From: Liminaster sp902770595
Lineage (GTDB): Bacteria; Bacteroidota; Bacteroidia; Bacteroidales; UBA3663
Direction: 5' to 3'
Length of the DNA: 64,000 nucleotides
Assembly (NCBI GenBank): GCA_902770595.1
Contig: CACXTQ010000002.1
Coordinates: 26,508 to 90,507, forward strand
Below, piece after piece: positions 9,901 through 17,816 of the stretch (positions within the stretch are counted from its first letter, which is position 1; each line of letters begins with the position of its first letter). Below the pieces are notes generated by a model. It was not told the origin of the DNA. It saw only the letters and a program-made list of their open reading frames with translations, and did not search any database. The position numbers were made by a program, and so were the translations under genes.

Positions 9901-10691
9901 CCTGTGGCTGCGCCATTGAAAGGCTCCACGGTGGTCGGGAAGTTGTGGGTCTCGGCCTTCAGCGAGATGACGCTTTCGAATTCCTTCACCTCATACTCCG
10001 AAGCCGTGGTAGGATCGGCGGGAGCAAACTGCTCGATGACGGGTCCCTTGTTGAAGGCGACATTGTCCTTGTAGGCGCTGACCAGTTTGCCTGGCTGTGC
10101 CTTCGACGTCTTCTTGATAAGGTTGAAGAGGCTGGACTCCTTCTCCTCGCCATCGATGATGAACGTACCACCGAAAATCTTATGACGGCAGTGCTCCGAA
10201 TTGACCTGGCTGAAGCCGAACACCTCCGAGTCGGTCAGCGGACGGCCCACGCGCTTGGCTACATCGTTGAGATACGCTATCTCCTCAGCGCTCAGCGCCA
10301 GACCCTCCTGTTTGTTGTATTCCTCGAGGTTCTCGATATATACAATGGGATCGGGTTGCTTGTTGATGGTGAAAATGTTCTGGTCGAGGCCGTCATAAAG
10401 GCGACGAAGCATCGGATCGTATTCCGAATCGGGACCTTTCACCGGAAAATACTCCTCAATACGGGCAATGCCCTTGAGGCCCATGTTCTGTGTAATCTCT
10501 ACGGCATTGGTACTCCACGGAGTGATCATTTCACGACGTGGACCATTGAACCAACCTGCAAGTTGCTGCTCGGGGAGCAGGACGGCATCGCTGAAAAGCC
10601 AGCACAAACGCTGCGATTCATCAGCACTCAACTGATGATCGACATCGACAGCCAGGATAGTGGCCGAGGGTTGCTTGAAAAAGAAAACCAT
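6924..10691 (-). CDS. purL: Phosphoribosylformylglycinamidine synthase (large single-chain PurL)
   Basis: The 1255-residue protein is the long PurL form. It converts FGAR, glutamine and ATP to FGAM in the fourth step of cytosolic purine synthesis. The order is the N-terminal PurS-like part, linker, FGAR-AT core with two AIRS-type ATP-binding halves (FSQVNSEHCRHKIFGG; ETHNFPTTVEPFNGAATGTGG; SIHDHGAGGH) and a C-terminal class I glutaminase. The glutaminase nucleophile lies in LGICNGCQLM (about residue 1080), and the His-Glu pair lies in MPHPERAMF (about 1215). No other pur gene is adjacent. A long antisense open frame (7218-9671) is a codon-bias shadow. Confidence 0.98.
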   Translation of the reverse strand: MVFFFKQPSATILAVDVDHQLSADESQRLCWLFSDAVLLPEQQLAGWFNGPRREMITPWSTNAVEITQNMGLKGIARIEEYFPVKGPDSEYDPMLRRLYDGLDQNIFTINKQPDPIVYIENLEEYNKQEGLALSAEEIAYLNDVAKRVGRPLTDSEVFGFSQVNSEHCRHKIFGGTFIIDGEEKESSLFNLIKKTSKAQPGKLVSAYKDNVAFNKGPVIEQFAPADPTTASEYEVKEFESVISLKAETHNFPTTVEPFNGAATGTGGEIRDRMGGGKASMPIAGTAVYITSYPRNDEKKTWENGLEARPWLYQTPEQVLIKASNGASDFGNKFGQPLICGSLLTFEHQDVNPGEQQEYGYDKVIMLAGGVGYGKMRDALKGTPEAGEKVILIGGDNYRIGMGGGAVSSVNTGKYASGIELNAVQRANPEMQKRAYNVVRALGESDYNPIVSIHDHGAGGHINCLSELIDTTGGVIWMDKLPVGDPTLSAKEIAGNESQERMGFLVKSESIDFCRKIAERERSPFYVIGEATNDMRFTFVQADGVKPIDLALADMFGHAPKTIMRDTTVEHHYAPVETEVANIQKYINDVLRLESVACKDWLTNKVDRSVTGKVARQQCQGVLQLPLSDCGVVALDYRGKAGIATSIGHAPAVALVDAPAGSVMAVAEALTNIVFAPIEGGISGVSLSANWMWPCRNAGEDARLYAAVQACSDFAIELGVNIPTGKDSLSMTQQYNKPDGTSEKVISPGCVIISGGGEVTDVRKVVSPVVQLDRSTSLYYVDFSFCEHRLGGSALAQMLNRVGDSVPTVENSEYFADAFDAVQKAINEGLILAGHDISAGGLITTLLEMTFANTEGGLRINLTGLAEEDLVKILFAENPGVVLQVKDGKSFEKLMEKAGVAVAKIGYPCDERTVSVRKGEFVETFDIDALRDVWYESSHLLDRKQSGTQKADERFANYKHQPLYYLWPKGFTGRLAQYNISADRRQKTGVKAAILREKGVNSEREMAYSMYLAGFDVKDVHLTDLITGREDLSDVNLIVFCGGFSNSDVLGSAKGWAAGFLYNEKARKALQDFYARPDTLSLGICNGCQLMIELGLVGSNLDAKNPDLVAAAQNPNRVHMLHNDSHKFESNFINVRIPRNNSVMMGSLSGARIGIWTAHGEGKFGLPEGKTVDDYNVVAKFGYNAYPANPNGSPEGLAGICSADGRHLAMMPHPERAMFPWQCGYYPQDHKQDEVTPWIEIFVNARKWVEEKTRKG

Positions 10692-10927
10692 ATATCAAAT
10701 ATCAAATAACAATTAACAATTATCAATTAACAATTATCAATTACAAATAACAATCAACTATTAATATTGGCAAAACGCGAATGACAAATATCCCTAAAAA
10801 ATGGGGCAAAAAAGGTTAAAAACGCCTTTTGCGGTGCAAAAATACAAAAAAAAATTGATATAAATGCGGAAGATTCAAAAAAAGTCTCTATCTTTGCACA
10901 AAAATACGCCTAAACACCCCTTTTTTG
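10692..10927. other. Divergent intergenic region with AT-rich short repeats
   Basis: The stretch 10695-10765 is built from repeats of the type AACAATTATCAATT, a common intergenic filler in Bacteroidales. A TATTTTTG box on the minus strand (10837-10844) could belong to purL, but no clear -33 element accompanies it. TATCTTTG on the plus strand at 10889-10896 fits the -7 box for the exporter gene. Confidence 0.45.
10889..10896 (+). promoter_or_regulatory. -7 box (TATCTTTG) of the LysE-family gene
   Basis: TATCTTTG matches TAnnTTTG and lies 31 nt upstream of ATG 10928. The expected -33 position is a poor match to TTTG. Confidence 0.45.
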
Positions 10928-11611
10928 ATGTTCGAGATAACCATATTCACCATCGTGTGGGGCGCCGTGATTGGTGTCCTGGTGTCGGCCCCTATGGGCC
11001 CGACAGGTATTCTCGTCATCCAGCGTACGCTCAACAAGGGCCGACTGCCCGGACTCCTCACCGGACTGGGCGCCTCGCTTTCCGACTTCTTCTACGCTGT
11101 CGTCACCGTCTTCTTCCTGGGCCTGGTGGTCGATTGGCTCGACCAGTATGAATCGACCCTCCAGTTTGTGGGCTCTCTGGCCATCGCTGCCTATGCCGTC
11201 TATCTTTGGAAATCCAATCCCGCCTCGTCGCTGCAGAACAAGGACACTTCGGCCGATAGCTTGTCGCCCCGCCTAAAGACTTCTGGTATCCTGAAGAACT
11301 TCCTTTCAGGCTTCGGCATCACGGTGAGCAATCCGTTCATCATCTTTTTCTTCATCGCGCTTTTCGCACGCACCAACTTCCTCTTTGCCGCTTCTGCCAA
11401 GAACTGGTGGCTCTATATCGTCGGCTTCGTCAGCCTCATCTCGGGAGCTGTGGGTTGGTGGTTCCTCATCACCTGGGTTGTCAACAAGGTGCGCAACAAC
11501 TTCGGTGTACGCACGCTCCGCAACATCAACCACGGCATTGCACTCATCATGTTCGGCATCGCCCTCTTCGGCTTCGGCAACGGATTTTATTATCTTTTCA
11601 TCAATAAATAA
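10928..11611 (+). CDS. LysE/RhtB-family amino-acid exporter
   Basis: This is a 227-residue inner-membrane protein with about six hydrophobic segments. The first helix carries the LysE-type signature GVLVSAPMGPTGILVIQRTLNKGR followed by GLGASLSDFFYA. Family members export amino acids or other small metabolites using the proton gradient; the substrate here is unknown. The ATG at 10928 is preferred to a TTG one codon earlier. A GC-rich hairpin follows the stop immediately. Confidence 0.85.
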   Translation: MFEITIFTIVWGAVIGVLVSAPMGPTGILVIQRTLNKGRLPGLLTGLGASLSDFFYAVVTVFFLGLVVDWLDQYESTLQFVGSLAIAAYAVYLWKSNPASSLQNKDTSADSLSPRLKTSGILKNFLSGFGITVSNPFIIFFFIALFARTNFLFAASAKNWWLYIVGFVSLISGAVGWWFLITWVVNKVRNNFGVRTLRNINHGIALIMFGIALFGFGNGFYYLFINK

Positions 11612-11614
11612 CCA

Positions 11615-11638
11615 GACCCCCTCTAATCCGAGGGGGTC
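11615..11638 (+). terminator. Hairpin terminator after the LysE-family gene
   Basis: GACCCCCTC and GAGGGGGTC form a perfect 9-bp stem with a 6-nt loop 4 nt after the stop codon. The following T-run is weak (CCATTCTTG), so it may terminate inefficiently. Confidence 0.7.
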
Positions 11639-11652
11639 CATTCTTGTACCCC

Positions 11653-13347
11653 ATGAAACCCTTCCTCACCTTCCTGACCCTCTCACTCGTGATTTTCACC
11701 TGTGAGGCACAGACACGTTTTCAAATGGGTGGCCAGCAGGTCACCTCGTCGGCTCATCGTCTCTACGTCAACGACCAGATGAAGACGCGCCCCTCGCGCT
11801 ACACCTTCCGAACGGTCAACGAGGCACTTCTCTTTGCGCAAGCCAATAATGACAAGGACACCCTGTGGACCGACATCTGCATCGAGCCATCGGTCTATTG
11901 GATCGACGATCCCGACGACCCTGCCATCCGAGTGTCCGACGTGCCGCGCGAATCGCCTTTCGGCCTCAAGGTCAAGGTGGACCGCCTGCGTCTCATCGGC
12001 CTGAGCGACAATCCCGAGGATGTCGTCATCGCCTGCAACCGTGGTCAGACACAGGGTTCCGATGGCAACTTCACCATGCTCCACTTCACGGGCAGTGACA
12101 TCCATGCCGAAAACATCACTTTCGGCAACTACTGCAACGTCGATCTCGTCTATCCGCGCAATCCACGTCTCAACCGCCCGAAGCGCAACCCTGCCATCGT
12201 GCAGGCGCAGCTCGTCATCTGTCGTGGTGATCGCTTCACCATCCGCAACTGCCGCTTCATCTCGCGTCTCAACCTCTGTCCCTTCGTTGGTGCCGACCAT
12301 GTGGATTTCGATCACTGCTACTTCGAATGTACTGATGATGCACTTTGCGGCACCGGCACCTACCGCCAGTGCGGCTTCACCTTCTACGGCAGCAAGCCCT
12401 TCTATGCCACTTCGCGCGAAGGTGCTACGTTCATCGACTGTGACATCCATTCGAAGGTACGCGGCACGCAGTACCTCACCAAGGCTTCTTCGCCCGTCAC
12501 GATGCGCGACTGCCGCTGGACCAGCGATGATCCCGACCTCCAACTTGCATGGACACCCAAGCCCAATCCGAAGCACGTCTGCGTGATGACGGGCTGCACA
12601 CTCAACGGTCGTCCCTACAATGTGCCCACCACACCCGACGTGCCCATGCCGATGGCTCCCGTCAACCTTCCTATCGCCAACCAGCCCCAAATCATCCCAG
12701 GTGCATGGACCCTCGATGCCTACAAGCCCGACGACATCAGCCAGTACAACTGGGCCGTGCGTAGCGACATCCCCATCTGGGCTTTCGGTGAAGGCGAAGA
12801 TGGTGCCGACGGCTGCTTCGGCCTCGTACCGATGGTGCGCGGAGCTCGTATGATGTACACAGGTCGCGATGGCGAAGCATATCAGGGACAAACCCTCAGC
12901 CTCAGCCTCGACCCCTGCAAGGAGATGGGACAGGGCTTCGGTAGCGCTACGGGCCAGTATCTCGACATCTGCATCAAGTTCGATACCCGAACGCTCACCG
13001 GCTACGGTCTGCGCTTCATCCGCACGCCCAACCACCACAATGCCGTCGAAGTGTGGCTCGTCGAATACCAGGACGGACAGATAACAGCCATCACCGAATC
13101 GCAGACCTGCTACCTCTTCCGTCGTGGCTGCAAACTCACGCTCACCGCCTCGGAAGACACATTGACCGCCCTCATCTCCAACAACCTGTATCAGCCCGAC
13201 GACCCCGCCCTGGCGCAGCCTATGACACTCACCGCACCCATCACGCATCCCAATCCCTTCGGTGGCATCTACATCCAGCACACCGGCTCCCTCGGTGCCT
13301 CTGCCACCCTGTTCAGCGATATTCATTCCAGCTATCTAGAGAAATAA
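11653..13347 (+). CDS. Secreted right-handed beta-helix protein (pectin-lyase/pectinesterase fold) with C-terminal beta-sandwich
   Basis: The 564-residue protein starts at ATG 11653 with a signal peptide ending in TCEAQ. Residues 40-320 form a pectin-lyase-like parallel beta-helix (FTMLHFTGSDIHAENITFGNY, FTIRNCRFISRLN, VDFDHCYFECTDDALC, FIDCDIHSKVRGTQYLTKAS), resembling pectinesterase-type folds. The C-terminal part (about 375-560) looks like a concanavalin/laminin-G-like sandwich (FGGIYIQHTGSLGASATLFSDI). Polysaccharide lyase or esterase activity is possible, but I cannot place the catalytic residues with confidence. An antisense open frame of 547 codons is a shadow. Confidence 0.7.
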   Translation: MKPFLTFLTLSLVIFTCEAQTRFQMGGQQVTSSAHRLYVNDQMKTRPSRYTFRTVNEALLFAQANNDKDTLWTDICIEPSVYWIDDPDDPAIRVSDVPRESPFGLKVKVDRLRLIGLSDNPEDVVIACNRGQTQGSDGNFTMLHFTGSDIHAENITFGNYCNVDLVYPRNPRLNRPKRNPAIVQAQLVICRGDRFTIRNCRFISRLNLCPFVGADHVDFDHCYFECTDDALCGTGTYRQCGFTFYGSKPFYATSREGATFIDCDIHSKVRGTQYLTKASSPVTMRDCRWTSDDPDLQLAWTPKPNPKHVCVMTGCTLNGRPYNVPTTPDVPMPMAPVNLPIANQPQIIPGAWTLDAYKPDDISQYNWAVRSDIPIWAFGEGEDGADGCFGLVPMVRGARMMYTGRDGEAYQGQTLSLSLDPCKEMGQGFGSATGQYLDICIKFDTRTLTGYGLRFIRTPNHHNAVEVWLVEYQDGQITAITESQTCYLFRRGCKLTLTASEDTLTALISNNLYQPDDPALAQPMTLTAPITHPNPFGGIYIQHTGSLGASATLFSDIHSSYLEK

Positions 13348-13350
13348 AAA

Positions 13351-13385
13351 ATCAGTTTTCGCATTCTTTCTATGCGAAAACTGAT
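13351..13385 (-). terminator. Terminator hairpin between convergent genes
   Basis: ATCAGTTTTCGCAT pairs perfectly with ATGCGAAAACTGAT across a 7-nt loop. On the minus strand it is followed by TTTTTTATTT, so it mainly terminates the serine-hydrolase gene. On the plus strand it may also stop the beta-helix gene. Confidence 0.75.
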
Positions 13386-13436
13386 ATTATGATCAAGCCG
13401 ACAATTGTTAATTGTTAATTATTAATTGTTAATTGA

Positions 13437-14501
13437 TTAGAGTATCGGCAGCAGATACTCCCAGATGATGTCGATATAAGGCTGATAGAGCGACGAGGAG
13501 GTGGTGAGCACCAGCACGGCATCACGATCGGGGAACACCATGATATACTGTCCGGCGAAACCATCGGCACGATAGGCGTTGTGTCGGCAGATCCACATCT
13601 GATAGCCGTAGCCCTGCACCCATTCGTTGTTATCCTTGTTCAGGCCCTCCTTCTCCAGGTCCTCGAAACGTGTTCCCGAAGGAGCCGAAGGCACCTGGTA
13701 ACTCGACATCTCCTTCAGCCACTTTGCCGGAACAATCTGCTTGCCGTTCCATTTGCCCTTCTGCAGGAACAACTGTCCCATCTTGGCCATATCCTCGGTC
13801 TTCAGATACAATCCCCAACCGCCGCAACTGATACCCTGGGGCGACTCGTCCCATTGCGGACGCTCGATGTGCAAAGGCTGGAACAGGCGTGTGTCGAGGT
13901 AGTCGAGCACCTTCTCGCCGGTCACCTGCTGCACTATGGCCGAAAGCATATACGTGCCGACCGAGTTATACAGATAATATTCGCCAGGCTTGTGCACTAC
14001 GGGCCATGCCAGGAAGGCCGTCACCCAGTCAAGGGAATCCTTACGCAATTCCTTGGGTTCCTCATCATGTCCACAAGTCATCGTAAGCAGGTCGCGCACG
14101 GTCATGGCCTTCAGGTTGTCGCTGGGCTCGGCAGGCAGTTTGTCGGGGAAGAACTTGATCACAGGGTCGTTGAGCTTCAGTTTCCCTTCGTCGATGGCAA
14201 GTCCTACTGCCGTAGCCGTGAACGTCTTGCTCACCGAATGCATGGCGTGAGGCATCTCGGCGGTCTGTCCGTTGAACCATTTCTCCAGCACAACCTCACC
14301 ATGTTTCAAGATCATGATGCTGTGCAACGTGATCGAATCGGGACGAACGGGGCGTGTCACCGTAGCATTGACAAACGAATCGACAGCCGCCACAATCTCA
14401 GGCGAAGCCTCGGTCCTCGGCAGGTCGATGATCACTTTTTCTGGTTTGCAACCCGACAGCATCAGTGCCGTCATAGCGAATAATAAAAACAACTTTTTCA
14501 T
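13437..14501 (-). CDS. Serine hydrolase lipoprotein of the beta-lactamase/class C (PBP4*-like) family
   Basis: The 354-residue protein has a lipobox (LMLSGC, lipidated Cys 18). The catalytic SxxK motif is S89-V-S-K92 in MHSVSKTF, followed by the second-motif Tyr in YLYNSVGTYML (about 176-186). Family members are penicillin-recognising serine hydrolases or esterases; few are true beta-lactamases. It probably sits on the periplasmic side of a membrane. It is monocistronic, with a TATCTTTG box on the minus strand (14542-14549) and a terminator just downstream. Confidence 0.85.
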   Translation of the reverse strand: MKKLFLLFAMTALMLSGCKPEKVIIDLPRTEASPEIVAAVDSFVNATVTRPVRPDSITLHSIMILKHGEVVLEKWFNGQTAEMPHAMHSVSKTFTATAVGLAIDEGKLKLNDPVIKFFPDKLPAEPSDNLKAMTVRDLLTMTCGHDEEPKELRKDSLDWVTAFLAWPVVHKPGEYYLYNSVGTYMLSAIVQQVTGEKVLDYLDTRLFQPLHIERPQWDESPQGISCGGWGLYLKTEDMAKMGQLFLQKGKWNGKQIVPAKWLKEMSSYQVPSAPSGTRFEDLEKEGLNKDNNEWVQGYGYQMWICRHNAYRADGFAGQYIMVFPDRDAVLVLTTSSSLYQPYIDIIWEYLLPIL

Positions 14502-14541
14502 AATTGGATTGATTAATGGGTAATGGATGAAAATTCTTGTG

Positions 14542-14549
14542 CAAAGATA
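14542..14549 (-). promoter_or_regulatory. -7 box of the serine-hydrolase gene
   Basis: The minus strand reads TATCTTTG, 40 nt before the start codon. The -33 position (TTTC) is a weak match. Confidence 0.45.
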
Positions 14550-14681
14550 AGGACTTTTTCTTAAAATGGAAACCGATTCTTCGGAAAAATTCTCTGATTA
14601 TACCATTTCCACAATTTTCCAGCCATTTTTGTTACAAATACACATTTATTATAATCTCAAAAATAATTTTTCTGCGTTTTT

Positions 14682-14713
14682 TTTGGTGTTTTCGTCAAAA
14701 TAATATACCTTTG
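14682..14713 (+). promoter_or_regulatory. Promoter of the modular surface-protein gene
   Basis: TTTG at 14682-14685 and TACCTTTG at 14706-14713 are separated by 20 nt, a full match to the Bacteroidetes consensus. The ATG at 14761 lies 47 nt downstream. Confidence 0.65.
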
Positions 14714-14760
14714 CCGCAACTATAAACATATTTTTATTAATATCGTAACTTTAACTAAAA

Positions 14761-17466
14761 ATGCGTATGAAAAAAATTACCTTACTTACCATGCTGTTTG
14801 CACTGTTCAGTGGAACCGCATTTGCACAGCAGACTACCGCATTCAAGTGCATCGACCGCACGGCTCAGACTGCCATCCGCAAGGCTCCCAAGGCCGTGGC
14901 TGAAAACGTGCTGGTGACACCACCAGCCTCTGCCACCGTAGAGACCTGGCACACAACCGATGGTGTCCTCTATGTCAACACCGCTTCCGGTCCTGTGGAA
15001 TTCAGGCCCGACATCAAGGTGGCCATCGACGGCTCCGACATCTACCTGCAGGGCCTGGCCTATTGGTTCCCCGAAGGTTGGGTGAAGGGTACCATCAGCG
15101 AAACAACCGCCACCTTTGCCAGCGGACAATTCGTGGGAGAGGACGAGTACGGCCCCGAATGGATTTGTGGCACCAATGACACTGAGACATTTGCCGACAT
15201 CGTCTTTGACTACAACGCCACCGAAGGTGTCCTGAAGGCTGTCACCCAATTCATCCTCGAGAACAGTAAGGAAAACGAAATCTCTCCCTATTGCTACTGG
15301 GTACTGCCAGTATTCGGCAAAGAAGGATCCTCCGGCCCACAACCTGTGGTTGCTCCCGAAGACCTCGAGACCGACGAATGGGCCATCAGCGCCATGAACA
15401 ACTTCGGCGAACCTGTTTCGGGCTACGTCAACATCGGCTTCGACGGCAACGACTGTTACATGCAGGGCTTCTGCCACTACCTGCCTGAGACCTGGCTCAA
15501 GGGTACGCTCGAAGGCGACAAGATCACCTTCCCAGGCGACCAGTACTTCGGCCCCTATGACGCCGATGCCTATACCCACTACGAGTTCTACCTCCGTCCC
15601 GAGGATGTGGTCTTCACCTACGATGCCGAAGCTGGCAAGATGACTGCCGAGGGCGAAATCTACGTTCGTGAAGCGATCCGCAACTACAAGGGTGATGTAT
15701 ATAACGACCCTGTCATCACCAAGGTCATCGAAAAGGCTGCTACACCCGCTACGCCCAACATCAGCCAGATCTATGACGCCACCACCGGTCCCGTGGTCAT
15801 GTTCACCGTGCCCACCGTCGATACCGAGGGCAACGCAGTGTCTTCGTCCAAGCTCTTCTTCCAGTTCTTCAAGGACGTCGAGCAGGAAATCTCCGATGTC
15901 ACCTTCGACCCAGCTGACTACTCCGGCCTCACCGAAGCAATGACGATCTTCCCTTACGGCTTCACTGTCGGCGAAGAAATCACCTACAACCACATGTACC
16001 TCAAGCAGGCCGACTACAACTCCTGGAACAAGATAGGTATCCAGACCATCTACAATGGTGGCGGCGAGGAGAACAAGTCCGAAATCTTCTGGTTCACCAT
16101 CAAGCCCTATGAGAAGGCCACCTTTGACTTCAACGCCATGACCGACGAGCCTTGCTCTTCGAACGACGACAACTCGGGCGACATCAACGAGGACCGTGTA
16201 ATTACCGAAAACGGCATCACCCTCACCATTTCGCCAAAGGACGAGGAGGCCACTACGCCCAACCGCTTCTGGAGCACAAAGAACGGCCCGCAGCTGCGCG
16301 TCTATAGCGGAACGCTCACCTTCGAAGCTCCTGTAGGCAAGGTCATCAAGAAGATTGTGTTCAACAACGGCAAGTGGAATGCTGGCAACAGCGCCGATTC
16401 CGGCACCTTCGAAGGTGAGGTTTGGACAGGTGAGGCCAAGACAGTGGTTGTCACCATCGCCGGCAACACCCAAATCAACAGCATCGAGGTTTACCCAACC
16501 GACTTCGTACCCACAGCTGTCGAGGCTCCTGAGGGTCTTGTCACCGACACCTACATCTTCCAGGCCCGCTCCGAGAAGCCTTATTACGATCCCGCCGACC
16601 TCACACTTTGGGTAAAGGCAGGCTTCGATGGCGACGATGTATATATCCAGGGTCTGGCCGCTGACTACAACTCCAGCACTGCCGAACTGTGGGTAAAGGC
16701 CACCAAGAACGAGGCTGGACAGTATGTCATCCCCGCCAACCAGTTCATGGGCTCCGTTGCCTTCTGGATGTCCACCATTGATTGCTACTTCACTGCTGTC
16801 GATGCCCAGGGCAACATGGTTGATGCCGTGCTCGACTACGATGCCGAGAAGTGCCAGTTCACCACCGACCAACCTCTCGTCATCAATACTTCGCTCACCG
16901 AACTCAATCCTCAGCAGACCTTCACCGGTGTGACCATCACCAAGTTCAATGAGGTTGCCGCAACTCCTGCCGACCCGACGATGAACTCGCTCACCTTCGA
17001 CGAATGGTCGCACTACATCACCTTTTACATCCCACAGGCAGGCACCGAAGGCGAGACACTCAATCCACAGAAACTCTTCTACACCATCTGGATCCAGGGT
17101 GTCGACGGTGTTAATCCTTACGTCTTCTCACCCGACATGTATTGGGGCTTCGACGGTGATACCACCGAACTGCCATGGAGCCAGTACTACAGCACTTGGG
17201 ACAACGCCCACAGCATCTACTTCTACGACGACGCTGCCGTCTTCGAAGGTTGGGCAAAGGTTGGTGTTCAGAGCATCTACTACGGTGGCGACGAGGTTCG
17301 TAAGTCGGCCATCAGCTGGATTGAGACTCCATTCTACACCGGCATTGACAAAATCACCACTGGTCAGACCACCAGCAAGGCCATCTACAACATCTCCGGC
17401 CAGCGCATCGTCGCTCCCGCCAAGGGTCTGAACATCATCAATGGTCAGAAGGTGATGATCAAATAA
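14761..17466 (+). CDS. Large secreted modular repeat protein with Prevotella-type C-terminal tail
   Basis: The 901-residue protein has a signal peptide (to about residue 23, SGTAFAQQ) and no family I can name. Two modules recur. Module A (about 60-150, 210-300, 605-700) has the signature VxxGFDGxDxYxQGLxxxxPExWVKGT. Module B (about 330-455 and 735-865) ends in KVGVQSIYxGGxExxKSxIxWF. Between them (about 460-580) lies a beta-rich region that may be a carbohydrate-binding-type domain (RFWSTKNGPQLRVYSGTLTFEAP). The tail IYNISGQRIVAPAKGLNIING resembles those of neighbouring secreted proteins. It is probably exported to the surface; a binding or structural role is inference. Confidence 0.7.
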   Translation: MRMKKITLLTMLFALFSGTAFAQQTTAFKCIDRTAQTAIRKAPKAVAENVLVTPPASATVETWHTTDGVLYVNTASGPVEFRPDIKVAIDGSDIYLQGLAYWFPEGWVKGTISETTATFASGQFVGEDEYGPEWICGTNDTETFADIVFDYNATEGVLKAVTQFILENSKENEISPYCYWVLPVFGKEGSSGPQPVVAPEDLETDEWAISAMNNFGEPVSGYVNIGFDGNDCYMQGFCHYLPETWLKGTLEGDKITFPGDQYFGPYDADAYTHYEFYLRPEDVVFTYDAEAGKMTAEGEIYVREAIRNYKGDVYNDPVITKVIEKAATPATPNISQIYDATTGPVVMFTVPTVDTEGNAVSSSKLFFQFFKDVEQEISDVTFDPADYSGLTEAMTIFPYGFTVGEEITYNHMYLKQADYNSWNKIGIQTIYNGGGEENKSEIFWFTIKPYEKATFDFNAMTDEPCSSNDDNSGDINEDRVITENGITLTISPKDEEATTPNRFWSTKNGPQLRVYSGTLTFEAPVGKVIKKIVFNNGKWNAGNSADSGTFEGEVWTGEAKTVVVTIAGNTQINSIEVYPTDFVPTAVEAPEGLVTDTYIFQARSEKPYYDPADLTLWVKAGFDGDDVYIQGLAADYNSSTAELWVKATKNEAGQYVIPANQFMGSVAFWMSTIDCYFTAVDAQGNMVDAVLDYDAEKCQFTTDQPLVINTSLTELNPQQTFTGVTITKFNEVAATPADPTMNSLTFDEWSHYITFYIPQAGTEGETLNPQKLFYTIWIQGVDGVNPYVFSPDMYWGFDGDTTELPWSQYYSTWDNAHSIYFYDDAAVFEGWAKVGVQSIYYGGDEVRKSAISWIETPFYTGIDKITTGQTTSKAIYNISGQRIVAPAKGLNIINGQKVMIK

Positions 17467-17509
17467 TCCCCGATTCCCCGCTCCTTCCGAGCACGAATCC
17501 CATAAGCGA

Positions 17510-17543
17510 CCCCAGGTCCCTCCCGGAACCTGGGGTTTTCTTT
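17510..17543 (+). terminator. Rho-independent terminator after the modular surface-protein gene
   Basis: CCCCAGGT (17510-17517) pairs with ACCTGGGG (17528-17535) across a 10-nt loop and is followed by TTTTCTTT. This separates the gene from the LRR-SusC-SusD genes. Confidence 0.85.
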
Positions 17544-17816
17544 GCCCATTCATATCCATGAGTTTTTTTTCATTATCACGAATTATCGGATTTGAGAATT
17601 TTGCATTCAAATCAGCATGTCTATTGAGCAAAACATCCATAAAACGTGAATAGGTTTGCACTGAGGGGGAAAAAAGGCCTTAAAATTTGAATATTCGGAG
17701 ATTTTTTACTTTATTTGCATGCCTTATGGGTTTTGGATATTAATTTGCATAACTCATTACTTGTTTATTAATCATTTATTTGCTAACCCCATTATTTAAT
17801 CTTATTATAAAACCGT
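17544..17816. other. AT-rich intergenic region before the LRR-susCD operon
   Basis: This stretch carries no gene. It is AT-rich in contrast to its neighbours and contains candidate -7 boxes such as TTAATTTG near 17740-17750, but none has a well-spaced -33 partner. It should hold the operon promoter and possibly sites for a regulator, which I cannot place precisely. Confidence 0.4.

Noticed and set aside
11683..13326. 547-codon minus-strand open frame opposite the beta-helix gene
   Set aside because: Antisense shadow; the plus-strand frame has a signal peptide and repeat structure.
13351..13385. TTTTCGCAT palindrome as a second operator for the Fur-family protein
   Set aside because: It is a long perfect hairpin followed by a T-run between convergent gene ends, so a terminator explains it better.
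14782..17013. 743-codon minus-strand open frame opposite the modular surface protein
   Set aside because: Antisense shadow; the plus-strand product has a promoter, signal peptide and internal module repeats.
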